Shown here: positions 1 to 8,170 of the stretch, piece after piece
Layout: each line of letters begins with the position of its first letter
How positions within the stretch are numbered: the first letter of the stretch is position 1
Source of the DNA: Hypericibacter terrae
GTDB taxonomy: Bacteria > Pseudomonadota > Alphaproteobacteria > Dongiales > Dongiaceae
Length of the DNA: 64,000 bases
Reading direction: 5' to 3'
NCBI RefSeq assembly: GCF_008728855.1
Contig: NZ_CP042906.1
Coordinates: 3,957,570 to 4,021,569 of the forward strand
The notes under the pieces: generated by a model
Told to the model about the DNA's origin: nothing
Databases searched by the model: none
The model's input: only the letters and a program-made list of their open reading frames with translations
Position numbers and translations under genes: made by a program

Positions 1-355
1 GCAGGCGCGGGACGAGATCGCGCGGCAGGAAGGGCGAATCGGTGGGAGCCGTGATCACCCAGGGGCAATCCGGCGCGTTGACGGAGGCCCAGTCCAAGCC
101 GGCGAGCACGCCCGCGAGAGGTCCCACGAAGCCCTCGATGCTGTCAGGCACCACGGGAAGGCCGTAATCCGCGAAGCGCACCGGATCCCCATTGGCGTTC
201 AGGCAGAGCCGACGAACCTGCGGCTGCATGCGCTCGATCACATGGGCAAGGACGGGGCGACCTGCGAGAAGGCGCAAGGTCTTGTCGCCCCCGCCCATGC
301 GGCGCGAGAGCCCGCCCGCCAGCAGCAGGCCGATGACGGGCGGTGTGTCAGGCAT
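1..355 (-). CDS. mobA: Molybdenum cofactor guanylyltransferase MobA (3' end beyond window)
   Basis: This gene runs off the left edge; only about 118 N-terminal codons are visible. The protein opens with the nucleotidyltransferase signature LLLAGGLSRRMGGGDK (about residues 10-25), followed by an acidic AP.TDSPFLP metal-binding region near the cut, as in MobA. MobA transfers GMP from GTP to molybdopterin, giving the bis-MGD cofactor used by formate dehydrogenases and other DMSO-reductase-family enzymes in the cytoplasm. It begins 20 bases downstream of fdhD on the same strand, so the two are probably co-transcribed. The ATG at 355 is the first plausible start. Family assignment is firm; the missing C-terminus cannot be judged. 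Confidence 0.9.
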   Translation of the reverse strand, partial: MPDTPPVIGLLLAGGLSRRMGGGDKTLRLLAGRPVLAHVIERMQPQVRRLCLNANGDPVRFADYGLPVVPDSIEGFVGPLAGVLAGLDWASVNAPDCPWVITAPTDSPFLPRDLVPRL

Positions 356-375
356 GGAACACCGGGCGTCCTCGC

Positions 376-1296
376 TCACGCCGGGCCATCGTCGGAGAGG
401 CTCGATTTGCGTTGATGGCGGGGCTCCTCGCCGTCACCTTCGGCGGCCGGCGCGTCGAACCGGATGCGGTGCTCGCCGGCGAGCGCCAGGAAGCGGCGGC
501 CCTTGGCCCGCCCAATCAGGGTGAGATCCGCCTTGCGCGCGAGCTCGACGCCCCAGGCGGTGAAGCCAGATCGCGACACCAGGATGGGGATGCCCATCTG
601 CACGGTCTTGATCACCATCTCGCTGGTGAGCCGGCCGGTCGTGTAGAAGATCTTGCCCTGGGGCGGGATGCCTTCGAGATGCATGTAGCCGGCGATCTTG
701 TCGATCGCATTGTGGCGGCCGACATCCTCCATATAGATCAGCGGCCGGTCCTCCTCGCACAGCACGCAGCCATGGATGGCGCCGGCGGCGAGATAGAGAC
801 TGGGCGCGGTATTGATCTTCCTGCTGAGCGCATAGAGCCACGACGTGCGGATCAGGGCCGCCGGATCGAGGCGAATCTCCTCGAACTTCTCCATCAGATC
901 GCCGAACACGGTTCCCTGCGCGCAGCCCGAGGTCAGTGTCTTCTTCCTGAGCTTCGTCTCGTAGTCGGTCTTGCGCTCGGTCCGCACCACGACGGTTTCC
1001 AGCTCCTCGTCATAGTCGATCGCCGTGACGCGGTCGTCCGGCTGCAGCATGTTCTGATTGAGGAGATAGCCCACCGCCAGATAGTTCGGAAAATCGCCGA
1101 CCGTCATCATGGTCACGATCTCCTGTCCGTTCAGGAACAGCGTGAGCGGCCGTTCCACGACGACGCTGGTTTCGACCGCCCGGCCATCCTGGTCGAGGCC
1201 GGTGACCCGGCGGGTGAGCCGGGGATCGTCGGGGTCGGGTCGAACGCGAAATTCCTGCATGGACCGCACTATGGGGAGAGGCATCGAGCGGAACAA
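376..1296 (-). CDS. fdhD: Formate dehydrogenase accessory sulfurtransferase FdhD
   Basis: FdhD moves sulfur from a cysteine desulfurase (IscS type) to bis-MGD before the cofactor enters formate dehydrogenase. Family features visible are the persulfide-loop cysteine in TSGCAQGT (Cys125) and the strongly conserved segment YMEDVGRHNAIDK (about 188-200). The loop has a single Cys, whereas the E. coli protein has a CxxC pair. The start at 1296 is not certain: an ATG 36 bases further in (1260) would give a length nearer the family norm, and neither has a good ribosome binding site. It is followed by mobA and is divergent from the tungstate transporter, which suggests supply of W/Mo cofactor to a formate dehydrogenase encoded elsewhere. 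Confidence 0.9.
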   Translation of the reverse strand: MFRSMPLPIVRSMQEFRVRPDPDDPRLTRRVTGLDQDGRAVETSVVVERPLTLFLNGQEIVTMMTVGDFPNYLAVGYLLNQNMLQPDDRVTAIDYDEELETVVVRTERKTDYETKLRKKTLTSGCAQGTVFGDLMEKFEEIRLDPAALIRTSWLYALSRKINTAPSLYLAAGAIHGCVLCEEDRPLIYMEDVGRHNAIDKIAGYMHLEGIPPQGKIFYTTGRLTSEMVIKTVQMGIPILVSRSGFTAWGVELARKADLTLIGRAKGRRFLALAGEHRIRFDAPAAEGDGEEPRHQRKSSLSDDGPA

Positions 1297-1363
1297 GGCA
1301 TGAGCTGGAAACCGCCGGGCGGCCGCACCCTGCCGGCGCCGGGTCGCAGGCTACCATCCCGCT

Positions 1364-1392
1364 TTGACACCCCGATTCCCGGGAATTATACA
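1364..1392 (+). promoter_or_regulatory. Predicted promoter of tupBCA with palindrome in the spacer
   Basis: A consensus -35 box TTGACA (1364-1369) is followed after exactly 17 bases by TATACA (1387-1392). A perfect 12-bp palindrome, ATTCCCGGGAAT (1375-1386), lies in the spacer and abuts the -10 box. The region is the intergenic gap between the divergent fdhD and tupB genes. The boxes are seen directly; that the palindrome is an operator is inference. Confidence 0.6.
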
Positions 1393-1439
1393 TATCGCCG
1401 GCTATCCCCACATCACCACGCGCAGGGCCCGGCCCCTAC

Positions 1440-2144
1440 ATGCAGGATCTAGGCGCGGCCCTCGGCCTTGCTTTCCATCTGATCGCGAACGGCGATGCCG
1501 CTCTCGCCGAGATCGTCGGCCGTTCGCTTGCCGTCAGTCTGGGTGCCGTGGTGCTGGCGACGCTGGTGGGCCTGCCGCTGGGTGCAGCGTTGGCGCTGTT
1601 CCGGTTTCCCGGCCGGCATGCGGCGACCGTACTGCTCAATGCACTCATGGGCTTGCCCCCGGTCGTGGTCGGCCTTGTCGTCTATCTGCTGTTGTCGCGT
1701 TCGGGCCCGCTGGGCGTGCTCGGCCTGCTCTTCACGCCGACGGCGATGGTGGTTGCCCAGTTCGTCCTGGTAACGCCGATCGTTGCCGCGCTGGCGCGCC
1801 AGACCGTCGAGGATCTCTGGGCGGAGTATTCCGAACAATTGCGTTCGCTCGGCACGACGCCCGCGCATGCCCTCCCGACGCTGCTCTGGGACGGCCGCTT
1901 CAGCCTGATCACCGCCATTCTGGCCGGCTTCGGGCGTGCCAGCGCCGAGGTCGGCGCCGTCATGATCGTGGGCGGCAATATCGATCATGTGACCCGCGTC
2001 ATGACGACGACCATCGCGCTCGAAACCAGCAAGGGCAATCTGCCGTTGGCCCTCGCTCTCGGCATCGTGCTGATGCTGCTCTCGCTCGGCGTGAATGCCG
2101 CGGCATTTCTGTTGCGCGAGACCGCGCGGGAGCGCACGTCATGA
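1440..2144 (+). CDS. tupB: Tungstate ABC transporter permease TupB
   Basis: This 234-residue integral membrane protein has about five hydrophobic segments and the short permease size of TupB/WtpB-type oxyanion importers. The EAA-like cytoplasmic loop is visible as LRSLGTTPAHALPTLLW (about 136-152), which contacts the ATPase. Its stop overlaps the start of the ATPase gene by four bases (ATGA), and the binding protein follows, giving the order permease-ATPase-binding protein. The substrate assignment comes from the neighbouring TupA. The start at 1440 sits about 40 bases downstream of the predicted transcription start. Confidence 0.88.
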   Translation: MQDLGAALGLAFHLIANGDAALAEIVGRSLAVSLGAVVLATLVGLPLGAALALFRFPGRHAATVLLNALMGLPPVVVGLVVYLLLSRSGPLGVLGLLFTPTAMVVAQFVLVTPIVAALARQTVEDLWAEYSEQLRSLGTTPAHALPTLLWDGRFSLITAILAGFGRASAEVGAVMIVGGNIDHVTRVMTTTIALETSKGNLPLALALGIVLMLLSLGVNAAAFLLRETARERTS

Positions 2145-2875
2145 GCGCCGGCACGATCCTCCCGCTTCGGCTCGAGGCGGTTGCCTTCGAAGCGAGCGGC
2201 CGCACGCTGATCGAACCCGTGACACTCGACATCACGCGCGGACCGCGCAGCCTCCTGCTCGGACCCAACGGATCGGGCAAGAGCCTCTTTCTGCGCCTCT
2301 GCCATGGCCTGATCCGACCCTCGCGAGGCCGCGTGCACTGGAAGGGCGAAGGCGCCAATGGCGGCGGCCGCAGTCTGCTGCATCGCCAGGCGATGGTATT
2401 TCAACGCCCGGTGATGTTGCGCCGCTCCGCCATCGCCAATGTCGAATATGCGCTGAAGCTGCGCGGCCTGGACCGCGACGCGCGTCGCGACCGGGCGCGG
2501 GAGATGCTGGCCCGCACCGGGCTGGCGGCTCTCGCGCGCATGCCCGCGCGCGCCCTTTCAGGCGGCGAGCAGCAGCGGCTGGCCCTGGCCCGCGCCTGGG
2601 CGATCGAGCCCGAGATTCTGTTTCTGGACGAACCGACCGCTAATCTCGACCCCGCCGCCGTCAAGATGGTGGAGGAGATCATCGGCGCGATCCATGCCGC
2701 CGGAACCAAGATCGTGATGACCACGCATGATCTGGTCCAGGCTCGCCGGCTGGCCGACGAGATCATCTTTCTGCATCGCGGCCGGGTCGTCGAACGGCGC
2801 GAGGCCGCGTCATTCTTCTCGAGACCCGAGACCGAAGCCGCCAGGGCTTTCGTCGAGGGCCGGCTCGACTGGTAG
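2141..2875 (+). CDS. tupC: Tungstate ABC transporter ATP-binding protein TupC
   Basis: This 244-residue ABC ATPase has all canonical motifs: Walker A GPNGSGKS (41-48), Q-loop VFQRP (near 88), signature LSGGEQ (139-144), Walker B ILFLDEP (159-165) and the switch histidine in TTHD. It energises tungstate uptake through TupB at the inner membrane. The ATG at 2141 overlaps the tupB stop and implies translational coupling. A longer open frame starting upstream in this phase is spurious because it would overlap tupB throughout. Confidence 0.9.
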   Translation: MSAGTILPLRLEAVAFEASGRTLIEPVTLDITRGPRSLLLGPNGSGKSLFLRLCHGLIRPSRGRVHWKGEGANGGGRSLLHRQAMVFQRPVMLRRSAIANVEYALKLRGLDRDARRDRAREMLARTGLAALARMPARALSGGEQQRLALARAWAIEPEILFLDEPTANLDPAAVKMVEEIIGAIHAAGTKIVMTTHDLVQARRLADEIIFLHRGRVVERREAASFFSRPETEAARAFVEGRLDW

Positions 2876-2880
2876 AGACC

Positions 2881-2894
2881 GCCCCCTTGGGGGC
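2881..2894 (+). other. Short intercistronic hairpin between tupC and tupA
   Basis: GCCCCC (2881-2886) and GGGGGC (2889-2894) form a tight 6-bp stem just before the ribosome binding site AAGGGAG (2901-2907) of tupA. It may protect or attenuate the mRNA. The loop is only two bases, so the real structure may open one pair. Confidence 0.35.
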
Positions 2895-2915
2895 ATTCCG
2901 AAGGGAGACTTCGTC

Positions 2916-3764
2916 ATGACGATCACCCGACGCCGATGGCTCATGCTCTTCGCCGTCCTCCTCGCCACGGTGGCATCGGCAGCTTCGCCCCCGCCGGCAG
3001 CCGCCGCGGATCGCTACATCACCGTGGCCTCGACCACCTCGACGCAGGATTCGGGGCTGTTCGACTATCTGCTGCCGATCTTCACCGCCAAGACCGGCAT
3101 CGAGGTTCGGGTCGTCGCCAAGGGCACCGGCGAAGCGATCAAACTGGCCCAGGCGGGGGACGCCGATGTGCTCTTCGTTCACCACAAGCCGTCGGAGGAG
3201 AAGTTCGTCGCCGATGGGTATGGCGTGAGGCGCTATCAGCTCATGTATAACGATTTTCTCATCGTCGGCCCGAAGGCCGACCCGGCCGCCATTGCCGGCA
3301 CGAGCGACGTGGTCGACGCTCTCAAGAAGATCGCGGCCGCCAAGGTCCCCTTCCTCTCGCGCGGCGACGACAGCGGGACCAACAAGGCCGAGGTGACGCT
3401 CTGGAAGGCCGCGGAGATCGATCCCAAGCAAGCCAGCGGAACCTGGTATCGCGAGACCGGCGCCGGAATGGGCCCGACCCTCAACACGGCAGTCGGCATG
3501 GCCGGCTACACCCTGACCGATCGCGCGACCTGGCTGGCGTTCCAGAACAAAGGCGATCTCGTCGCCCTGGTCGAAGGCGACAAGCGCCTCTTCAATCAAT
3601 ATGGCGTCATCCTGGTGAACCCGGCGAAGTTCCCGCATGTCAAGGCGGCCGACGGACAGACCTTCATCGACTGGCTGGTGTCGCCGGAAGGTCAGAAGGC
3701 CATTGCCGACTTCAAGGTGGAGGGGCAATCGGTGTTCTTCCCCAATGCGGAGCCCTCCTCCTGA
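2916..3764 (+). CDS. tupA: Tungstate-binding protein TupA (periplasmic)
   Basis: This 282-residue exported binding protein has a signal peptide ending near residue 31 (Ala-rich, AAA-D). The hallmark TTSTQDSG oxyanion loop (40-47) is the TupA signature; FLSRGDDSGT in mid-protein is the second ligand loop. It captures tungstate in the periplasm and hands it to TupBC. The start is set by AAGGGAG nine bases upstream of the ATG. ModA-type molybdate proteins lack this TTS signature, so tungstate is the better call, though some TupA homologues also bind molybdate. Confidence 0.9.
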   Translation: MTITRRRWLMLFAVLLATVASAASPPPAAAADRYITVASTTSTQDSGLFDYLLPIFTAKTGIEVRVVAKGTGEAIKLAQAGDADVLFVHHKPSEEKFVADGYGVRRYQLMYNDFLIVGPKADPAAIAGTSDVVDALKKIAAAKVPFLSRGDDSGTNKAEVTLWKAAEIDPKQASGTWYRETGAGMGPTLNTAVGMAGYTLTDRATWLAFQNKGDLVALVEGDKRLFNQYGVILVNPAKFPHVKAADGQTFIDWLVSPEGQKAIADFKVEGQSVFFPNAEPSS

Positions 3765-3771
3765 TCGGCCC

Positions 3772-4818
3772 CTAGGCCCTGGACAGGCGGCCTTGGACGC
3801 GAAGTCCCTGTGCCAGACCCCACGCGATCGCCCGCTCGACCTGCTTGCGGACGCGTGCCGGTTGGGGCAGATCGAGATCGCCCGATGCGATCTCGACCCT
3901 GCCCGACGCCGGGCACCAGCTGGGAATGAGAGCCGACACTTCCGCCGGACAGAACTGCATCAACAGCGCCCGGTTATTGTCGGCGAGCAATTCCAGGATC
4001 CGCTGACGGACCGAGGCGCCGAATATGCGTGCATCGGATCTGGCAAACAGGCCCGCGGCCTCCGCCCAATCGAACAGGCGGACGTCATGCGGGCCGCGGA
4101 ACAGAAGATTCGCATGACGGTGGCAGAAGCTCAGAAAGGCCGGATGCAGCATGCGATTCTCGCTGGTCATGCTGCAATCGAGCCCGGCGGCACCGAGCCG
4201 GGCGGCGAAATCCAGCAGCAGATTGTCGCCCCATAGCGCCGAGGGGTCGACTGGCCTGACCGCAATCCGCTGCCGCCCGATCGCCTCCGCCCAGGCGCGT
4301 GCCGCCGCGAGAAAATCGGGATAGCCCGCCTCGGCACGCCGCAGCGCCCAGCGCGCCGGCGACTCCCGGGAAATCTTGAGCGCGAACTGCTTCCAGTAGG
4401 ATTCGAGCCAGAGGTCGGGTCGGCGCACATAGAGCACCACCTCGAGATCGAAGCGCCGCGCGACCTCTCCGAAGGCCGCCAGCAGGATGCTCCGATCGGC
4501 CGACAGGCGCGTCAGGTTCTTGGCCGACCAGACGATCACGCCGCCCTTGGCGTTCCTGGATTCGGCCTCGAAGGCCCGGCAATAGCGATCGATCAGTGCG
4601 GCGGTCTTTTCCTGGACGCTGCCGGCCCCATCCAGGATCGCCTCGAATTGCAGATCCGGCCCCATGGGCGATATCCGGTCGGGCTTGATGGGCATGAGCG
4701 AGGCATCCAGCGGATAGATCCCCTGTTCGCGCAGCCCGCTGGCATTGCGCCGAAGAAAGGACTGTATGCTGGTCGACGCGACCTTGGGCGCGCCGACATG
4801 GACGACGACCTTCTGCAA
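3772..4818 (-). CDS. Sulfotransferase-like P-loop protein (tandem copy 1)
   Basis: This 348-residue protein begins directly with a PAPS-binding-like loop, VVVHVGAPKVASTSIQS (about 4-20), and has a second nucleotide-binding strand, VLYVRRPDLWLESYWKQ (about 128-144), in the position of the sulfotransferase 3'-phosphate motif. The best start is a TTG at 4818 because the neighbouring paralogue (4946-5989) starts at the same alignment position, also with TTG; the open frame continues upstream without a better start. It has no signal peptide and probably acts in the cytoplasm. The acceptor substrate is unknown. It ends only seven bases from the convergent tupA stop. Confidence 0.72.
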   Translation of the reverse strand: MQKVVVHVGAPKVASTSIQSFLRRNASGLREQGIYPLDASLMPIKPDRISPMGPDLQFEAILDGAGSVQEKTAALIDRYCRAFEAESRNAKGGVIVWSAKNLTRLSADRSILLAAFGEVARRFDLEVVLYVRRPDLWLESYWKQFALKISRESPARWALRRAEAGYPDFLAAARAWAEAIGRQRIAVRPVDPSALWGDNLLLDFAARLGAAGLDCSMTSENRMLHPAFLSFCHRHANLLFRGPHDVRLFDWAEAAGLFARSDARIFGASVRQRILELLADNNRALLMQFCPAEVSALIPSWCPASGRVEIASGDLDLPQPARVRKQVERAIAWGLAQGLRVQGRLSRA

Positions 4819-4945
4819 TCCCCGATCCCCACCAGACTCGCGGGCCCACCCCTCGATGGTTCCCGCCTTTATGGCAGGATTCGCCCGCAATTCGATCCCC
4901 GAAATCGGGAAGGAAAGCCCCGGAAAGCGCGCAACGCCGGCGGGG

Positions 4946-5989
4946 TCAGCGCTTTGCCAGCCGGTCCTGCAACCGGAGGGCCTGCGCCAGACCCTTGGCG
5001 GCCAGCCGTTCCAGCGCCGCCAACCCAGGCGCGGCTTCGGATGCCTCGAGATCGCCCGGCACAACTGTGGCGGTTCCTGACGGGCACCAGCTCGCCAGCA
5101 GCGCCGTTGCCTCGTTCGGACAGAACTCCGTCAAGAGCGTGCGGCTGCCCTCCGAGAGCAGGGCGAGAATTCGATGGCGGACGGCGGCGCTCAAGAGACG
5201 TTGCCCCGGTTTCGCAAAGAGCCCCATGGTTTCGGCCCATTTGGAGAGCCGCACGTCGTGAGGGCCTTGAAACAGCAGATCGGCATGGCGATGGAAGAAC
5301 CGCAACAGCGCGGGGTGCAGCATCCGGTTCTCATAGGCGAGATTGCGGTCGAGGCCGGTCGCTCCCAGAAGTCCGGCGAAATCCTCCAGCACGGCCCCGC
5401 CCCACAAGGCGGCCGGATCGAGGGCGCGGACGACCAGCCGTCCCTGCCCCAGGCCCGCTGACCAGGCACGAGCCTCTCCGAGGAAATCGGGCAATCCCTG
5501 CTTCGCGCAGTCGAGCGCCCACTGCGCCGGCGACGCCTTAGAAACTTTGAGCGTCCATTGCTTCCAGCAGGATTCCAGCCAGAGATCGGGACGGCGCACG
5601 TAAAACACCACCCGCAGATCGAAATGCCGGGCGACCTCCTGGAAGGCCGCGATCACGATGTCGCGCTCCGCATTCAGACGCGCCAGGTTCTCCGCGGAGA
5701 ACACCACTCTGTCGCATCCGGAGACCCGCGTGGCCCGATCGAGCGCGGAGCAATAGAGATCGGACAGACCGGCGGTCTTCTCCGCAGCACTGCCGGCGCC
5801 GACCAGGATTTCCTCCGACCGCATATGCGGCCCCATGCGCGCGAGCCCGCCCGGCTCGATGGGCGCCAGGAACTTGTCGAGCGGACAGAGGCCCTGATCG
5901 CGAAGCCGGCCCGCATTCTGCCGAAGGAAGGACTGAATGCTCGTCGAAGCGGCTTTCGGCGCACCGATATGAAGGACGACCTGCTGCAA
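4946..5989 (-). CDS. Sulfotransferase-like P-loop protein (tandem copy 2)
   Basis: This 347-residue protein matches the next gene along its whole length (for example VVLHIGAPKAASTSIQSF near the N-terminus, VVFYVRRPDLWLESCWKQ in the middle, and SENRML/YENRMLHP in the C-terminal half), so the pair is a tandem duplication. The start is TTG at 5989, preceded by a GGAGG-like sequence. The C-terminal thirds have diverged more than the nucleotide-binding core, which suggests different acceptors. The 127-base gap between the copies has no clear terminator, so they may share a transcript. Confidence 0.72.
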   Translation of the reverse strand: MQQVVLHIGAPKAASTSIQSFLRQNAGRLRDQGLCPLDKFLAPIEPGGLARMGPHMRSEEILVGAGSAAEKTAGLSDLYCSALDRATRVSGCDRVVFSAENLARLNAERDIVIAAFQEVARHFDLRVVFYVRRPDLWLESCWKQWTLKVSKASPAQWALDCAKQGLPDFLGEARAWSAGLGQGRLVVRALDPAALWGGAVLEDFAGLLGATGLDRNLAYENRMLHPALLRFFHRHADLLFQGPHDVRLSKWAETMGLFAKPGQRLLSAAVRHRILALLSEGSRTLLTEFCPNEATALLASWCPSGTATVVPGDLEASEAAPGLAALERLAAKGLAQALRLQDRLAKR

Positions 5990-6188
5990 TCCCGGCCTCC
6001 GCCTCGACCATCGTCACGATGGCACATTGTCTTTATGGCAGGAATTGCGACCGGTTTGGAATTGGGATTTCTTGCCCGGATCAGAGGGAAAAGGACGCCC
6101 ATGCGGGTGCGTACGGGCGATTGCCAGGACGCGGACAGGACCTTATCGTCGACGGCCCTTCGCCATTCGACATCCCTGGATCGCCGCC

Positions 6189-6962
6189 ATGCCGCTGCTG
6201 CCGATTGCCGACCGCTGGTTCGAGATCACCCGTATCAGCGACGACATCACGCTTCTGCTCGAACCCCATGTCGTGCCGCTGATGCGCTGCAACATCTGGC
6301 ATGTGCGCGGCCGGGACCGCGATCTGCTGATCGACACCGGCATGGGCATTGTCAGCCTGCGCGAGGCGGCCCGGCATCTCCTCGATAAGAAAGTGACCGC
6401 CGTTGCGACCCACACCCACACCGACCATATCGGCAATCATCACGAGTTCGAGCACACGCTGGTCCATGAGCTCGAGGCCGAGGAGCTCCGGCGTCCGTCC
6501 GATCGTGGCACGCTCCTGGCCTCGGTCATGGGTGCCGACGCGATCCTCAGCCTGGCCAAGGCCGGCTATCCCTTCGACGGCGATCTCGTCACCGCACTAC
6601 CCTATGCCGGCTACGACCTGGCGAGCTTTGCGACGAAAGACGCAGCCGTCACCGAGATCGTGACCGAGGGCGACGTGGTCGATCTGGGCGACCGGCATTT
6701 CGAGGTGCTGCATCTTCCCGGCCATTCGCCCGGCAGTATCGGTCTCTGGGAGGCCGCCACCGGGACGTTGTTCTCGGGCGACGCGATCTATGACGGCCCG
6801 CTCCTCGACGAGATCGACGGCGCCCATATCCCGACCTATATCCGGACCATGAAGCGGCTGCGCGAGCTTCCGGTCGAGATCGTCCATGCCGGCCACGATC
6901 CCAGCTTCGGCCGGGAGCGGCTTATCCAGTTGGTGAATGCCTACCTCGCCAAACGGGCCTGA
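6189..6962 (+). CDS. MBL-fold metallo-hydrolase
   Basis: This 257-residue metallo-beta-lactamase-fold protein carries the zinc motif THTHTDHIG (about 75-83), a later LPGHSPGS histidine, the bridging aspartate in FSGDAIYDG, and a final HAGHDPSFG. These are the ligands of a binuclear glyoxalase-II-like hydrolase. It has no signal peptide. The start ATG at 6189 opens the protein at MPLLPIADRW; upstream in-frame codons belong to the region divergent from the sulfotransferase and look non-coding. The substrate cannot be deduced; thioester or lactone hydrolysis is typical of the fold. Confidence 0.8.
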   Translation: MPLLPIADRWFEITRISDDITLLLEPHVVPLMRCNIWHVRGRDRDLLIDTGMGIVSLREAARHLLDKKVTAVATHTHTDHIGNHHEFEHTLVHELEAEELRRPSDRGTLLASVMGADAILSLAKAGYPFDGDLVTALPYAGYDLASFATKDAAVTEIVTEGDVVDLGDRHFEVLHLPGHSPGSIGLWEAATGTLFSGDAIYDGPLLDEIDGAHIPTYIRTMKRLRELPVEIVHAGHDPSFGRERLIQLVNAYLAKRA

Positions 6963-7123
6963 ACCGACCCGGCCCCGACAAACGCCCCTTTCCCCGGCCG
7001 CAGGCGCCGGCCGACGCCTTGACGAGGCTCAGGGCTCCCGGCATGTTCCGGACCCGAGCCGGCTCCCGGAATGCCGCCCCCTCGGGCAGCGCGGGCCTCG
7101 TTTTCATCCCCCAGGAGGAATTC

Positions 7124-8098
7124 ATGAAGCGTTCGCGTTGGGGCCTGATGGCCGGCGCGGCGGCGTTGGCCGCCCTCGTTCTCGGCGCCTATCAGGTCCG
7201 GGCCTCCGATCCCGTCCTGATCGCGGTCACGGCGATCGTCGACCATCCGGCGTTGAACGCGGTTCGCGACGGTGTGCGCGACGAGCTCGAGGCCGAAGGC
7301 TATCAGGGGGACGGACTGAACTTCGTCTATGAGAGCGCGCAGGGCAATCCCTCGACCGCCGCCCAGATCGCGCGCAAATTCGTCGGCGAGAACCCGGCCG
7401 TGATCGTGCCGATCTCGACGCCCTCCGCCCAGGCGGTCGTGGCGGCGACGCAGGACATTCCGGTGGTCTTCACCGCCGTGACCGATCCGCTCGACGCGAA
7501 ACTGGTCTCGAACATGCAGAAGCCGGGCGGGAACGTTACCGGCATGAGCGACCTCGCTCCGGTCGGCAAGCAGTTGGCGCTGATCCGCGAGATCCTGCCC
7601 AACGCCAAGACCATCGGCATGCCCTACAATCCCGGCGAGGCCAACGGCGTGGCCCTGATGAATCTGGCGAAGAAGGAAGGTGCTGCGCTGGGCTTCACCG
7701 TGATCGAAGCGCCCGCCGTGAAATCCTCCGACGTCATGACCGCCGCCCAGAGCCTGATCGGCAAGGTCGACGCGATCTATGTCTCGACCGACAATCAGAT
7801 CGTCAGCGCCTTCGCCTCGGTGGTGAAGGTCGGCGTGGACAACCAGATCCCGGTCTTCGCCGGCGACACGGATTCGGTCTCGCGCGGCGCCATCGCCGCC
7901 ATCGGCTTCGACTATTACGATGTCGGGCGCCAGACCGGGAAGATCGTGGTGCGGGTGCTGAAGGGCGAGAAGCCCGGCGACATCGCGGTGCAGGGCGTCG
8001 ACACGGTCCAGCTCTTCGTCAATCCGGGCGCCGCCAAGGCCATGGGCGTGACGATCCCCGACGCGGTGATGCAGCGCGCCAAGCAGGTGGTGCAGTAA
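7124..8098 (+). CDS. ABC transporter substrate-binding protein, TrpX/BMP-like family
   Basis: This 324-residue exported protein has a signal peptide of about 27 residues ending at VRAS. The body is of the type-1 periplasmic-binding fold seen in TrpX-type proteins, with features such as IVPISTPSAQAVVAAT, PVVFTAVTDPL, GGNVTGMSD and PVFAGDTDSVSRGAIAA. A strong AGGAGGA (7113-7119) five bases before the ATG fixes the start. Permease and ATPase genes follow. In Gram-positive bacteria the related TrpXYZ system takes up aromatic amino acids; the substrate here is not known. Confidence 0.82.
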   Translation: MKRSRWGLMAGAAALAALVLGAYQVRASDPVLIAVTAIVDHPALNAVRDGVRDELEAEGYQGDGLNFVYESAQGNPSTAAQIARKFVGENPAVIVPISTPSAQAVVAATQDIPVVFTAVTDPLDAKLVSNMQKPGGNVTGMSDLAPVGKQLALIREILPNAKTIGMPYNPGEANGVALMNLAKKEGAALGFTVIEAPAVKSSDVMTAAQSLIGKVDAIYVSTDNQIVSAFASVVKVGVDNQIPVFAGDTDSVSRGAIAAIGFDYYDVGRQTGKIVVRVLKGEKPGDIAVQGVDTVQLFVNPGAAKAMGVTIPDAVMQRAKQVVQ

Positions 8099-8113
8099 CG
8101 GGATCTTCGGCCT

Positions 8114-8137
8114 CGCATCCGGCGATGGACGGATGCG
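8114..8137 (+). other. Intercistronic hairpin after the binding-protein gene
   Basis: CGCATCCG (8114-8121) and CGGATGCG (8130-8137) form a perfect 8-bp stem with an 8-base loop, between the binding-protein stop and the permease start. There is no T-tract, so it is unlikely to be a full terminator. Such hairpins often stabilise the upstream message so that the binding protein is made in excess over the membrane parts. Confidence 0.5.
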
Positions 8138-8170
8138 GCGCTTCGGTCTCGAGATGAAAGTCGGCTGGCG

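Noticed and set aside
343-1452. A 369-codon plus-strand frame over fdhD
   Set aside because: It is antisense to fdhD and has no recognisable domain; fdhD has conserved family motifs in the opposite direction.
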